From positions 1,869,855 through 1,933,854 of the forward strand of contig NZ_SBLB01000001.1 of NCBI RefSeq assembly GCF_004138325.1: DNA of 64,000 bases, read 5' to 3'. Source of the stretch: Spirosoma sordidisoli (lineage in GTDB: Bacteria; Bacteroidota; Bacteroidia; Cytophagales; Spirosomataceae). Shown here piece after piece: positions 36,352-45,700 of this stretch (within the stretch, counting starts at the first letter, position 1; every line of letters starts with the position of its first letter). Under the pieces are notes generated by a model that ran no database searches, was not told the DNA's origin, and saw only the letters and a program-made list of their open reading frames with translations. The translations under genes and the position numbers were made by a program.

Positions 36352-37356
36352 TTAGCTGACCAGGGCGGTCGCCGAAGCAGGCTGCCCGGCCCCGGCGAAG
36401 TGTGACTGCACGTACTGCTTTACCTCCTCGTCGGTTTTAGCGTGCAGGATGGTAGCGCCCGACAGTTGCGGATACAGCGTCTGGTAGCAGTTGAAGTGAT
36501 GCTCGGGTCCTTTCTTGGACAGGATCAGGTTGATGCCGCCAAAGTAGCTGGCCAGTACCGACGTGCCGCCATGGGTGGAGATGAACCGCTCGGCGTTGGC
36601 GTAAAGCTGGAGCTGAAAATGGTTGTAGTTGCGGGCGTTGCCGCGGTTGGCCTGAAACAGGTCTTCCATCAGCAGCACCTCCGGATGTTCGCGCCGGAGC
36701 CAGTCGAACTCCCCCAGATCGTGAAAATCGCTGTTGTCCATCACGATCTGCGCCAGTTTCGGCCGGTTGTAGATAATGGTATACCGATCTTTCAGCGACC
36801 TGATAATGAAGTCAATGACCTCTACGCTGAGAAAACTGACCGGCGGCCCGTCCCACTCCTGGTTATAGCGGTTGGCAATGATCAGAATCGGTTTCTCGTA
36901 GACGTATACGTCGTTCCGGTAGATTTCTTTCAGCGGTACGGGCGTCCACTTGCTCATGTCATAATCGTGGCTGTACAGGGTGCGGGGCAGGTCGTAGTTG
37001 TAGTTTCCCTCGGTCGTACGCCGGTCAAACGTGGCCGTATGCTCGGGCGAGAAGTAGTAAAACTCACCCATGAATTTAGTAGACTGCGTAGCTTTCAGGG
37101 TGCCGTTTTTGTAATGCCAGTACGCATGGGGCAGCGCAAACTGCAGGTCCGGCCCAAACTCCCCATCGAACCCAATCATCTTATAGGGTTTGCGCCGGAT
37201 AAAGTCGGCAACGACGTACTTGAACTGTACCAGTTTGCATAGATAGGTATTCCGGTAATAGTAACGATAGCCCGGCGGCACGCCCGCATGGCGAATACGT
37301 ACGTACAGACTCACCAGTTTACTGGCTATCCTGAAAAGCAGTGAAGGGGGAGTCAT
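36352..37356 (-). CDS. Unknown protein of the exopolysaccharide locus, possible GT-B transferase
   Basis: A 334-residue protein I do not recognise. It has no signal peptide. The middle contains KPILIIANRYNQEW and RYTIIYNRPK, resembling the second Rossmann domain of GT-B enzymes. A later FISTHGGTSVLASYFGG looks like the glycine-rich sugar-nucleotide loop of GT61-type and related transferases. The N-terminal third is rich in Tyr and basic residues. It is the first gene of the minus-strand polysaccharide run. A glycosyl- or other glycan-modifying transferase is a guess from context. Confidence 0.6.
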   Translation of the reverse strand: MTPPSLLFRIASKLVSLYVRIRHAGVPPGYRYYYRNTYLCKLVQFKYVVADFIRRKPYKMIGFDGEFGPDLQFALPHAYWHYKNGTLKATQSTKFMGEFYYFSPEHTATFDRRTTEGNYNYDLPRTLYSHDYDMSKWTPVPLKEIYRNDVYVYEKPILIIANRYNQEWDGPPVSFLSVEVIDFIIRSLKDRYTIIYNRPKLAQIVMDNSDFHDLGEFDWLRREHPEVLLMEDLFQANRGNARNYNHFQLQLYANAERFISTHGGTSVLASYFGGINLILSKKGPEHHFNCYQTLYPQLSGATILHAKTDEEVKQYVQSHFAGAGQPASATALVS

Positions 37357-37620
37357 AAGGGTTCGTTCAGTAACGCTGACGCTCAGGTACGACCGGCCTG
37401 ACGATAACAGCGGCTTTTTCTAGTTAGAAATTACTATAAACAGGCTAACAACTATCTGTAAACCTCGACGGGCAGGTAAATTTAAAAAAATCTGTTTATT
37501 CTAAATACTAAGTTAATAATATTTCGTTTTAGCAACTTAAGGAAGTAGCCTGGTAGCCGCATAGCCCGGGGCCTGCCGCTGACTACGGAGTTCGGCCTAA
37601 ACGAGCAGTAAATGAGTAGT
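37357..37620. other. AT-rich intergenic region
   Basis: Separates the beta-helix gene from the first gene of the polysaccharide locus, both minus strand. Much more AT-rich than its flanks around 37430-37540. It probably holds the locus promoter, but no clear TAnnTTTG match stands out on the minus strand. No gene seen. Confidence 0.4.
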
Positions 37621-39987
37621 TTATAATTTAACGACCCGGCCCCGAATCAGGCGGTCGCCGGCCTGAACCTGGTAAGTATACGTACCGGCGGGCCAGGTAG
37701 CGGTCGACAGGGTAACCGTATCCTGCTGACCGGGCATTGCGGTCTGGTTCATAAGCTGACCCTGAACCGAATAAACCGCTACCCGGCTGATCAGATCCCC
37801 CGTTCGCAGCTGAATGGTTAGTTTATCCACGCAGGGCAGCGGATACGCCAGCACCCCCTCCGGCGCTGAATCGGGCAACAGCGGCCGGTCGTAGTCGGCA
37901 CCTGCCCGGGCTCCGTTGCCCCCCGCCAGTATGAATTCATAGGCGCCTATGTCGTAGGCATGGCCAGCCGGCCGGGGCTGGTCGTTCCGATCCGCTACGA
38001 CGCCCCATTGGGCTGCGTGGGTACCGGCGTTGATCAGCGGAGAACCGGCTATCAACAGAAAATTGTCGCTGGCCGCGTCGGCATAGCCCGCCGTTCCGTA
38101 CGATACCGCCGTAAAATTGGTCATTACCGAGGCCGTAGCACCCTGCGCAAAGGTGATCGCCCGCCCCTGGCTACCCCAGTTCGTGATGGCGTTGTTGGCA
38201 ATGGTGTTGATGTTGTCCTGGTTGTAGAGCCGGATGCCGTCGCGTACGCAGCCGCTGATGGTATTGTTAACAATCTGCACGATCGTACCTGGCAGCGACC
38301 CGGGCCGCTCGTCGCAAAAGATGCCATCGCCCCCTACCTGACTGATCACGTTGTTGAAAACGCGGTTGTTACCCAGATGCCCCACCACAATGATGCCCAT
38401 GCCCGCTACCCGCCGAATGGTATTGCTGTAGCAGTCGCCCCCGGCTCCTCCGCCAATCTGGATGCCGTTGTTTTGTCCGTAGGCAAACGGCGAAATACCG
38501 GTATCGGTCAGCTCGTTATGGTGAATCTTCGCGTCGGGCGCGCAGCTGTACTGCAGCCCTTCGGCGCCGGTGCGTTCAATCCGGTTGTGATGAATATCGA
38601 GTCCGTAGATCAGGTGCGGGTAAACCTGCTTCTGCACCCCGCTACAGGAAATGGTCATGCCGGTGCCGAAAAACGAGTTACCGGCGTAGATCCCTTCGCC
38701 TTTGGTGTCGTGGATGTAGTTATCGTGTACGTTGACATTGTACATCGTAAAGTTAGCCTGCCACGTCAGGGAGTCGCAGCTGGGGTCGGTTTTGATCGAC
38801 ATACCGGCAAACCCCGACTGGGCCACTTCGAGGTGGTCTACCTCACAGTCGGAGCTCATGCCCCCAATGCCCAGAGCCGCTGCCGCCGTAGCGCTGGCCA
38901 GGCTGATGCCATACGCATGGGCCGGATCACCACTGCCGCTCAGCACAAAATACCGACTGCCCGAGAACTGGAGACAGCTCGCGTTGGAGGTTGAACTGAA
39001 CGACACCGGCCCACCGCAGTTCACGAAACGAATTGGCTGGGCGGAGGTACCTACAAAATTGGTGAAGGTGGTGTTCATGTATGCGCCTGCCGCCAGGCAA
39101 ACCGTTTTCCCCGGCGCTACCCGCAGCAGGTGGTTGTTGTACGACCCGGCTCTGGTAACGGTATAGTCGCAGCCGCAGGCCGATGAGCCTCCTGCCTGCC
39201 AGCCCGCCGGCACAGCGCCCAGATTGGTGTACAATATACTGTTGTTATAGATAGAAGCTCCCGGCGCGTTGTTGACCGTCATGGCGGCCCCGCCAATGTA
39301 TTCGATTCGGTTGTTGTAGACCTCCAGGCCTTCGATCTGAACCGGGTACACCCGTTTCTGCACGCCGTTGCAGGTAATCAGCACCCCGTTGGTAGCCGAC
39401 TGCCCGCTACCCAGAAACATGGCCGTACCGGGGGTATCATGGATGTAGTTGTCGTGAATCTTTACCGTTCTGACGGTATAGTTGGGCTGGTAAGTCATGG
39501 AGTCGCAGCCGGGGTCGAGCTTCATAAAAAAGCCGGCATACCCCGAGCCAGCCACTTCTACCCGCTCCACTTCGTAATTGGTGCTGGTACCGCTCACTCC
39601 CACTGCCGATGCGCCACCTCTGACCTTGTTGGCCAGGAACCCGTACTGAACCGCCGGATCGCCGGAGCCGCTCACGATGAAGTAGCTGCTGTTGCTGAAC
39701 CCCAGCGCTTCTCCCCCCGTCTCTATTCCCGTTCTGACCTGCCCGCCACAGTTTACGAAACGAATGGGCTGGGCGGCTGTTCCTTTAAAATTGCGGAAGC
39801 TCAGGCCGGTGTACTGCCCCGCCTGCACGCAGACGGTCTGGCCCGGCTGCACGTTCAGCACGTTATTATCGTAAGCACCCGACTGCGTAATGGTAACGGC
39901 ACACTGACACCCTCCGCCCGACTGTGTAAACCCCCACTGCGGTACCAGAACACCTAAACAAATCAGCAGATAGCGGTACAGCATCAT
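37621..39987 (-). CDS. Secreted parallel beta-helix protein with T9SS sorting domain
   Basis: A 788-residue exported protein: signal peptide to about residue 21, a duplicated N-terminal module, a right-handed beta-helix (PF13229-like), and a C-terminal T9SS type A sorting domain in the last 75 residues (PLPCVDKLTIQL...YSVQGQ...GTYTYQV...VVKL). The modules starting near Cys27 and near Cys272 share CQC/CGC, VNCGG, SGSGDPA, CDSMT/CDSLT and KIHDNYIHDT/NVHDNYIHDT. Proteins of this build are often polysaccharide lyases or adhesins; no catalytic residues are identifiable. PorT in this window fits with its export route. Confidence 0.85.
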   Translation of the reverse strand: MMLYRYLLICLGVLVPQWGFTQSGGGCQCAVTITQSGAYDNNVLNVQPGQTVCVQAGQYTGLSFRNFKGTAAQPIRFVNCGGQVRTGIETGGEALGFSNSSYFIVSGSGDPAVQYGFLANKVRGGASAVGVSGTSTNYEVERVEVAGSGYAGFFMKLDPGCDSMTYQPNYTVRTVKIHDNYIHDTPGTAMFLGSGQSATNGVLITCNGVQKRVYPVQIEGLEVYNNRIEYIGGAAMTVNNAPGASIYNNSILYTNLGAVPAGWQAGGSSACGCDYTVTRAGSYNNHLLRVAPGKTVCLAAGAYMNTTFTNFVGTSAQPIRFVNCGGPVSFSSTSNASCLQFSGSRYFVLSGSGDPAHAYGISLASATAAAALGIGGMSSDCEVDHLEVAQSGFAGMSIKTDPSCDSLTWQANFTMYNVNVHDNYIHDTKGEGIYAGNSFFGTGMTISCSGVQKQVYPHLIYGLDIHHNRIERTGAEGLQYSCAPDAKIHHNELTDTGISPFAYGQNNGIQIGGGAGGDCYSNTIRRVAGMGIIVVGHLGNNRVFNNVISQVGGDGIFCDERPGSLPGTIVQIVNNTISGCVRDGIRLYNQDNINTIANNAITNWGSQGRAITFAQGATASVMTNFTAVSYGTAGYADAASDNFLLIAGSPLINAGTHAAQWGVVADRNDQPRPAGHAYDIGAYEFILAGGNGARAGADYDRPLLPDSAPEGVLAYPLPCVDKLTIQLRTGDLISRVAVYSVQGQLMNQTAMPGQQDTVTLSTATWPAGTYTYQVQAGDRLIRGRVVKL

Positions 39988-40433
39988 CTTAAGTTGAGTA
40001 TAGTTAAGCGGGAAAGATAGCCTTTCTATAGCATCTGCTCAGAAAGGCCAGCTCCCGGCATCAGCTCAATCGGCAGGCTCATTTGGTAGCATCTACGACG
40101 GACCACAAATGGCAGATTGGGTGACTGATGGACAGATTCAGATCACGATATTATGAATTTTAATTGTTTTTTAAGAAGGGATTATTTACTTATTATATTT
40201 TTTTGTTTATGGATGGGCTATTTGCATGAACGAGTGACTATCGAAATTGTTGGGCAATTTTTATTTACGACTTTTAATCACCAATGACTTATATCAGGCC
40301 ATACGCATTACATATTCACGATTTCAGTAACATATTTTAATTTACTTTTCGGTACGTGAAAACAGCGGTTTGCGAGAAGCTGAGCCTGAAAAGACCCCGG
40401 TCAATTACCGGTATCTCACTCCCCGTAAAGCAA
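39988..40433. other. AT-rich intergenic region without a gene
   Basis: About 450 nt, distinctly AT-rich around 40140-40350, with no credible frame on either strand. It lies upstream of the beta-helix gene and downstream of the ThuA gene, so it probably holds the promoter of the former. Confidence 0.5.
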
Positions 40434-40467
40434 CCAGCCGCCATCAACGATCGTTAATGGCGGCTGG
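40434..40467 (-). terminator. Hairpin downstream of the ThuA gene
   Basis: CCAGCCGCCAT pairs with ATGGCGGCTGG around a 12-nt loop that is itself palindromic (AACGATCGTT). The T-rich part after it on the minus strand is weak (TTGCTTT). Confidence 0.6.
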
Positions 40468-40553
40468 TCTTGACAGGCAAACCGGATAGTATGACAGAAG
40501 CAGGCGGCCCGGCCAGGTGGGATGACTGCTACCCACGGACAGTACGCTTAAAC

Positions 40554-41537
40554 CTACTCAACAAACGGGCGCTGGCTGGTAGCTTTTTCCGTTGGGAAAT
40601 CGGGCGGGATCGGGATGTCGACTTTACCCGTGGCGGCCCACTGCGCCCCGCGCTGCAGACAGGTAATAAAGCCAACACATTCGACCGAATAATCGACGTG
40701 GCCCAGGGGCGTGTGAAAAATGCGGCCTTTTCCGTATTCAATGGTCATCAGCATGGGTTCGTGCCGGTCGGTACCGCGGTTATCTTTGGGCGAGAAAGCC
40801 GTAGCGAGTACCGTCATTTTTTCGGCGGGGCCACGCAGCCGGTCATACATCTCATCTTTCGTGTGCATCCAGTTCAGCGGCATTCCTTTGGTGATCGGAT
40901 GCCGGGTATCCCGAACCGTTATCATAAATTCCTTCTGCGCACCGTGCGAACCGGCGCGGCCCGCCTGACTGTCTTTGACCAGTTTTCCGTTCTGGTCGTA
41001 ATAAACGTAGGGACCATCTTTCTCGGTCCGGTCGCCCCAGCCGCCCAGGCCGATCATTTTGTTGTAAGCGGGCCAGAGCGGAAACGAGTTATCGGCCGCG
41101 TGGATGACGACCAGCCCGCCCCCGTTGTTCATGAATTTCTCGAAATCGGCCTGCGTCTCGTCTGACCAGGGGGCCGCATTCCAGCCAAAGTTGCAGACAA
41201 CCAGGTCGTACTTTGAAAAGTCGGGATGGAAGCTGGAATCGGCTTTGGGCTTCGCCAGGGCCTGGGTGCTTCTGACCCCGTCTACCTTGTATTTGTCGAT
41301 CAGATCGGCACCGTTCCAGGTAAAATACGTGCGCTTCACATCGACCGAAAACTTACCCGTCTCTTCCAGGTAGCGTTTCATCATGAACGTAATCTTGGGC
41401 CACTGCTCGTGGTTGTTCTGCCCGTCTACGATCAGGGTTCTGATGACCTTTTGGTTGCCCGTCTTTTTCGATTGCGCCAGGGCGTCAGCCGGGAGGAAGG
41501 CAATGAGCAGCAGCAGGAGCGTGCAAAGTGATTTCAT
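40554..41537 (-). CDS. Secreted ThuA domain-containing protein
   Basis: A 327-residue protein with a signal peptide (LLLLLIAFLPADALAQ) followed by a ThuA domain, a glutamine-amidotransferase-like fold named for trehalose utilisation. Conserved pieces: VIRTLIVDGQNNHEQW, YDLVVCNFGWNAAPW, FEKFMNNGGGLVVIHAADNSFP, the HPITKGMP segment, and GRIFHTPLGH near the end. Common in Bacteroidota near sugar metabolism; the reaction is uncertain. No linked sugar-catabolism gene is seen nearby. Confidence 0.88.
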   Translation of the reverse strand: MKSLCTLLLLLIAFLPADALAQSKKTGNQKVIRTLIVDGQNNHEQWPKITFMMKRYLEETGKFSVDVKRTYFTWNGADLIDKYKVDGVRSTQALAKPKADSSFHPDFSKYDLVVCNFGWNAAPWSDETQADFEKFMNNGGGLVVIHAADNSFPLWPAYNKMIGLGGWGDRTEKDGPYVYYDQNGKLVKDSQAGRAGSHGAQKEFMITVRDTRHPITKGMPLNWMHTKDEMYDRLRGPAEKMTVLATAFSPKDNRGTDRHEPMLMTIEYGKGRIFHTPLGHVDYSVECVGFITCLQRGAQWAATGKVDIPIPPDFPTEKATSQRPFVE

Positions 41538-41657
41538 GAAAGGTTGTCTATGTGTTGGCTCTCGACCAGAAAGCCGCGCCGGACCTGAATCCTACTTTCC
41601 TGCCGCAGCATATCGACGCCCTGCCTACCTTCTGCCCCGAAATAGTCCTGCTTCAGC

Positions 41658-42662
41658 CTAGATACGCTGAATCAGCTCCGCCACCTTATGTACTTCGCGG
41701 CCCATAATGTGGTCGATGATCGCCTGAGCATGTTCGCGCCCATTCTCGATAAAGACTTTTTCGGTATAAATTCCCGCCAGTACCGTACCGCAGACGTACA
41801 GGCCCGGTACGTTGGTTTCGAAGGTTTCTTGGTTGAAGACAGGCACCTGCGTAACCGGGTCGAGGTCGATGCTGCACCGGCGGAGCAGATCGGCATCGGG
41901 AATGTAGCCCGTCAGCACAAACACAAAATCGGCCGGGATCTGCGTTTCATCGCCGGTTTTCAGGTTGTTCACCGTCACGCTCTTCTCATCGATCTGGGTA
42001 ACAACGGAGTCGAAAACGGTCTTGATTTTTCCTTCCCGAACGCGGTTTTTAACATCGGGTACCAGCCAGTACTTCACCGTACTCCTGAAATCGTCGCCCC
42101 GGTGTACGACCGTTACGTTCACATCGTGTCGATACAGTTCGAGCGCAGCCTCAACGGCGGAGTTCGACGCGCCAATAATGACTACGTTCGTAAACGAATA
42201 CTTGAAGGGCTCGTCGTAATAGTGCGACACCTGGGGCAGGGTTTCGCCGGGGATGTTCAGCCAGCGGGGGCGGGTGAAATAGCCCGTGGCCATGATCACC
42301 TTACGCGCCTGGTACAGATCGCCGGTGGTGGTAGTAACGGTAAACAGGTCGTCCTGTTTCTGTACGTCCCACACCTCCTGAAACAGTTTGGTATTCAGCT
42401 TGTAATACGCAGCCGCTTTCCGGTAGTACTGCAGGGCTTCGTCGCGGCCTGCTTTGACACCCGAGATCGGAAAGGGCAGACCGCCAATTTCGATATTTTC
42501 GGCTGTTGAGAAGAAGCGCATCCGGCGCGGATACTGGCGGATCGACTCGGTGAGGCTACCCATTTCCAGAATCAGATGGCTCAGTCCCGATTTAGCGGCT
42601 TCGATACCGGCAGCCAGGCCACAGGGCCCTCCGCCCACAATAATGACGTCGTAGTGTTGCAT
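41658..42662 (-). CDS. ypdA: YpdA-type FAD/NADPH oxidoreductase (bacillithiol disulfide reductase family)
   Basis: A 334-residue two-dinucleotide-binding flavoprotein. The FAD motif is VGGGPCGLAAG (residues 9-19) and the NADPH motif is VVIIGASNSAVE. It carries the YpdA-like EKVFIENGREH segment and the conserved TGYFTRP stretch. In Firmicutes YpdA reduces oxidised bacillithiol; in Bacteroidota the same family is widespread and bacillithiol use has been proposed. It has no CxxC pair of the thioredoxin-reductase kind. Confidence 0.88.
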   Translation of the reverse strand: MQHYDVIIVGGGPCGLAAGIEAAKSGLSHLILEMGSLTESIRQYPRRMRFFSTAENIEIGGLPFPISGVKAGRDEALQYYRKAAAYYKLNTKLFQEVWDVQKQDDLFTVTTTTGDLYQARKVIMATGYFTRPRWLNIPGETLPQVSHYYDEPFKYSFTNVVIIGASNSAVEAALELYRHDVNVTVVHRGDDFRSTVKYWLVPDVKNRVREGKIKTVFDSVVTQIDEKSVTVNNLKTGDETQIPADFVFVLTGYIPDADLLRRCSIDLDPVTQVPVFNQETFETNVPGLYVCGTVLAGIYTEKVFIENGREHAQAIIDHIMGREVHKVAELIQRI

Positions 42663-42727
42663 ATTCAGACAATTGGCAGGTAATCGTCAGCAAATGGTCT
42701 GCCCTGCCCTCTGGGTATGCAACATAG

Positions 42728-42763
42728 AAAAACCCCTCAAAGGTTGCGTTCCTGAGGGGTTTT
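42728..42763 (-). terminator. Terminator of the 1095-residue SdrD_B gene
   Basis: AAAACCCCTCA on the minus strand pairs with TGAGGGGTTTT; the T-run lies on the minus-strand 3' side (GGGGTTTTTC). Confidence 0.8.
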
Positions 42764-42784
42764 CCATACGATTTACGGGTCTGT

Positions 42785-45700
42785 TTATCGAATCCGGGTA
42801 GCCCGGATCGGAACGCAGATGGGTTCGGGACAGCCCAGTTCAACCACCTCGACACTGGCCGAGATAGAACAGCCGCTGGCCGCAGTAGCTTTCACCGTAT
42901 ACACACCGGGTTGGGTTACCTCGTTAACAAAAGCAGTTGACGTATAAGAATCGGGGCCTGTCCACGAAACCGAAGCGCCGGGTGCGCTGGCCGAGATGGT
43001 TGCCAGACAGGTGGGACAGGTGGGAGCCGTAACCGTGGCCGTAAGCGAAGGAACGGACGTATCGGCCGTAACGGTAGCGGTGGCCGTACTGACCGAAGCC
43101 GGGCAGCTACCGTCGCCAACCGTAAGCGTATACATACCAGGCTGGTCCGTAGTCGGATTGGGCGCGGTACTGCTGAAACCACCCGGCCCGGCCCAGACAA
43201 AGGTAGCACTGGTAGCGGGCGTATCATCGCCGTACAATGCCTCGCCCATCAGCGTTACGGCCGTGGTCGAACAGCTGAGGGTAGCGCCCGTAGCGCGGGC
43301 TTTCAGCGCCGGCAATACATTGACGATTGTTTCTCCCGACTGTCGGCAGGCCGGGTCTTCGGGCGTAGGAAATATAATGGCGTAGATGTACTGCGTCTGG
43401 GGCGTGGCGGTGTTGTTGGTTATGTTAATGAGGGGCGTATACAGCACCGCCCGCTTGATGGAGTCGGCCGTGGCCGAGGCCGACAGGGCGGTGGTCGATA
43501 TACCCGGTCCGGCCGTAGCTGACACCGTTCCCAGTACTGTTCCTCCGCTATACATGGCCGTACCCGACTGCGGGCTCGTAAACAGCACGAACCGCACCTG
43601 GTCTACCTGGCTCAGGTGTAATCCATAGGCCGCTACCGAATCGACCGGTGTTCCTGAACAGACGGTAATCGCTTCTTTCTCCGGCGCCAGCATCGGGCAG
43701 GAAAACATCGACAGGTCGAAGGTAAAATTATTCTGCCCCGCGTCGCCGGTCGTTACGGCAATCACGGCCGACGATCCGGTTGTGAGCGCGTCGGAATCGC
43801 GCTGATCGGTATCCGGGTTGCCGTCGGTCCGGTTCAGGGGCGAGATCGCGTACGACCGCTGCACTGCGGCACTTTGCCGCCCACCCCGGGCTGCCAGCCG
43901 CCCGCCAGCCACGCTGATCGGCCGGGCGCCTTTGAGGGTAATGTCCAGCAGGGGCAGTTGCGAGAGGTCCATACGAACTTCGTAGCGGTGATTAAACTGG
44001 ATACCGGCAGGCACCGTCCGGTTATTGAAGTAATACTGACCGCCGTCGCGCGTGGTCTGGGAGGCAATTTCCAGCCCCCCGTTTTCCATATCATGCAGCG
44101 TCAGCACGATCCCATCGACCCCGGGTTCGTAGGCATCCTGAATTCCATCGCGGTTATCGTCGAACCAGACCCGGTTACCGATCTCGACCGGTGCCGGATC
44201 GCACAGGGGTTTGCTATCGCCCAGGCCCGACGCTTTACCAAACAGGCCCGGTACCTGGGCGTACAATACGTAGTTACGGTTAACCTGCCCGGTCGTGTTG
44301 TTGAATACTTTCAGCCCCCCCGCCTTGAAAACGCCTTCGATTGGGTCAAAGGCCGAAGTAACCACTTCGTTATATCCCGGAATCAGGCTCAGGGCGCCAT
44401 TGGTCACTTCGGCATGAGCTACGTTGCCAAAGAAAATCCAGTTGTCGAGTCCGTAAAATTCGCCACCGGTATTGCTGGCATCAACGGGGCCTTCGTTGTT
44501 GGCAACGCCACTACCCGTCCGGCCGCCAACTTTCCCGTTCTTTTCCAGCTCGTAGGTGCCGTTATTGTTGTAGGCCCGAAGAATATCGCCACCCGTAAAG
44601 CCATCGTAAAAGCCATTGCCGTTCGGATCGTGGTTCTGAACGCCCCCCAGCATACCAAACCGATCCAGAAAACCCAGGATCATTGACCCATCGTCATCAA
44701 ACTCGATGTCGGTTATCATGGGTTGCGGGTGCATGACGAAATACGGATTGGTACCAGCTCCGCAGGGCGTTGGCCAGGCACTTGTCCAGGGCAGCCACCG
44801 ATCATACCGTGCACAGGAGTTCTGCGGGTTGAGCGGATCGGTGGTGAGGTCGGCCGGTCCGCGCCGGAAGTTGAGCGGAAAGGCCAGTACCGATTCAAAC
44901 GTAGGGTTGGCCACCGAAGGGTCCATGCGGTATATCGTCACGTTCAGGTCGCTTTGCTGCTGCGACGTTTCGGCCGAACACACAACGCCGATATACAGCT
45001 TGCCCCGGTACATCTTTACGGCCCAGGGTCGGTAGTCGCCATTGGAACAGCCCGGGTCGGGAATGGTCCATGATTTTACATCGGCGGCCGTAGGCACCCG
45101 GGCTGGCACGCCCAGGGAGAGCCCATACAGCTTCCGATCGTTGAGGTTGACGAAATACAGTGTCTTGTCATCTTCTGACATATCCATACCGCCAAAACTG
45201 CGTTTGCCAACATCGGTCATCGGTCCGGGATCGGCGTTGGGCAGTAACTTGTTTCCCGACAGACCGCTATGCGAATCGCTTCCTACGTCGATACCGATCG
45301 TACTGACATCCAGAAAGCTACCCGTGGTGGAGGATGTAATATCGGTCACGTAAATCCCACCCGGCCCCAGCGGACCGTATGAGGTATGCCGCTTTAGAAC
45401 GGCTGCCGAGAACAGTTTTTTACTGCGTCGCTGATAGGCCAGTCCCCAGGTGGCGCCAATCTCGCCGGCCGATGCCAGATGAGTGGGGTAAAAATTAGTG
45501 GGCGAAGCGACACCACTGGCCGTGTAGGCAACCGATACCAGCGCATCGACCCGGGCCGTTTGTTCATCCGGCGGTATACCGTCTGTGAGGTTCGAGTTGC
45601 CGTTTACGTAGCAGGGGGTTGCCAGCTTCACATCGGTACCCTGGCAAAAATCGGACGGGTAGTTCAGGCCAATGTTGATGGCGGTTGCCGATGCGCCCGC

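Noticed and set aside
41541..41657. Plus-strand stretch reading LDQKAAPDLNPTFLPQHID between the ThuA and YpdA genes
   Set aside because: It is open without stops and looks coding-like, but it has no start codon, is short, runs into the ypdA 3' end antisense and matches nothing I know.
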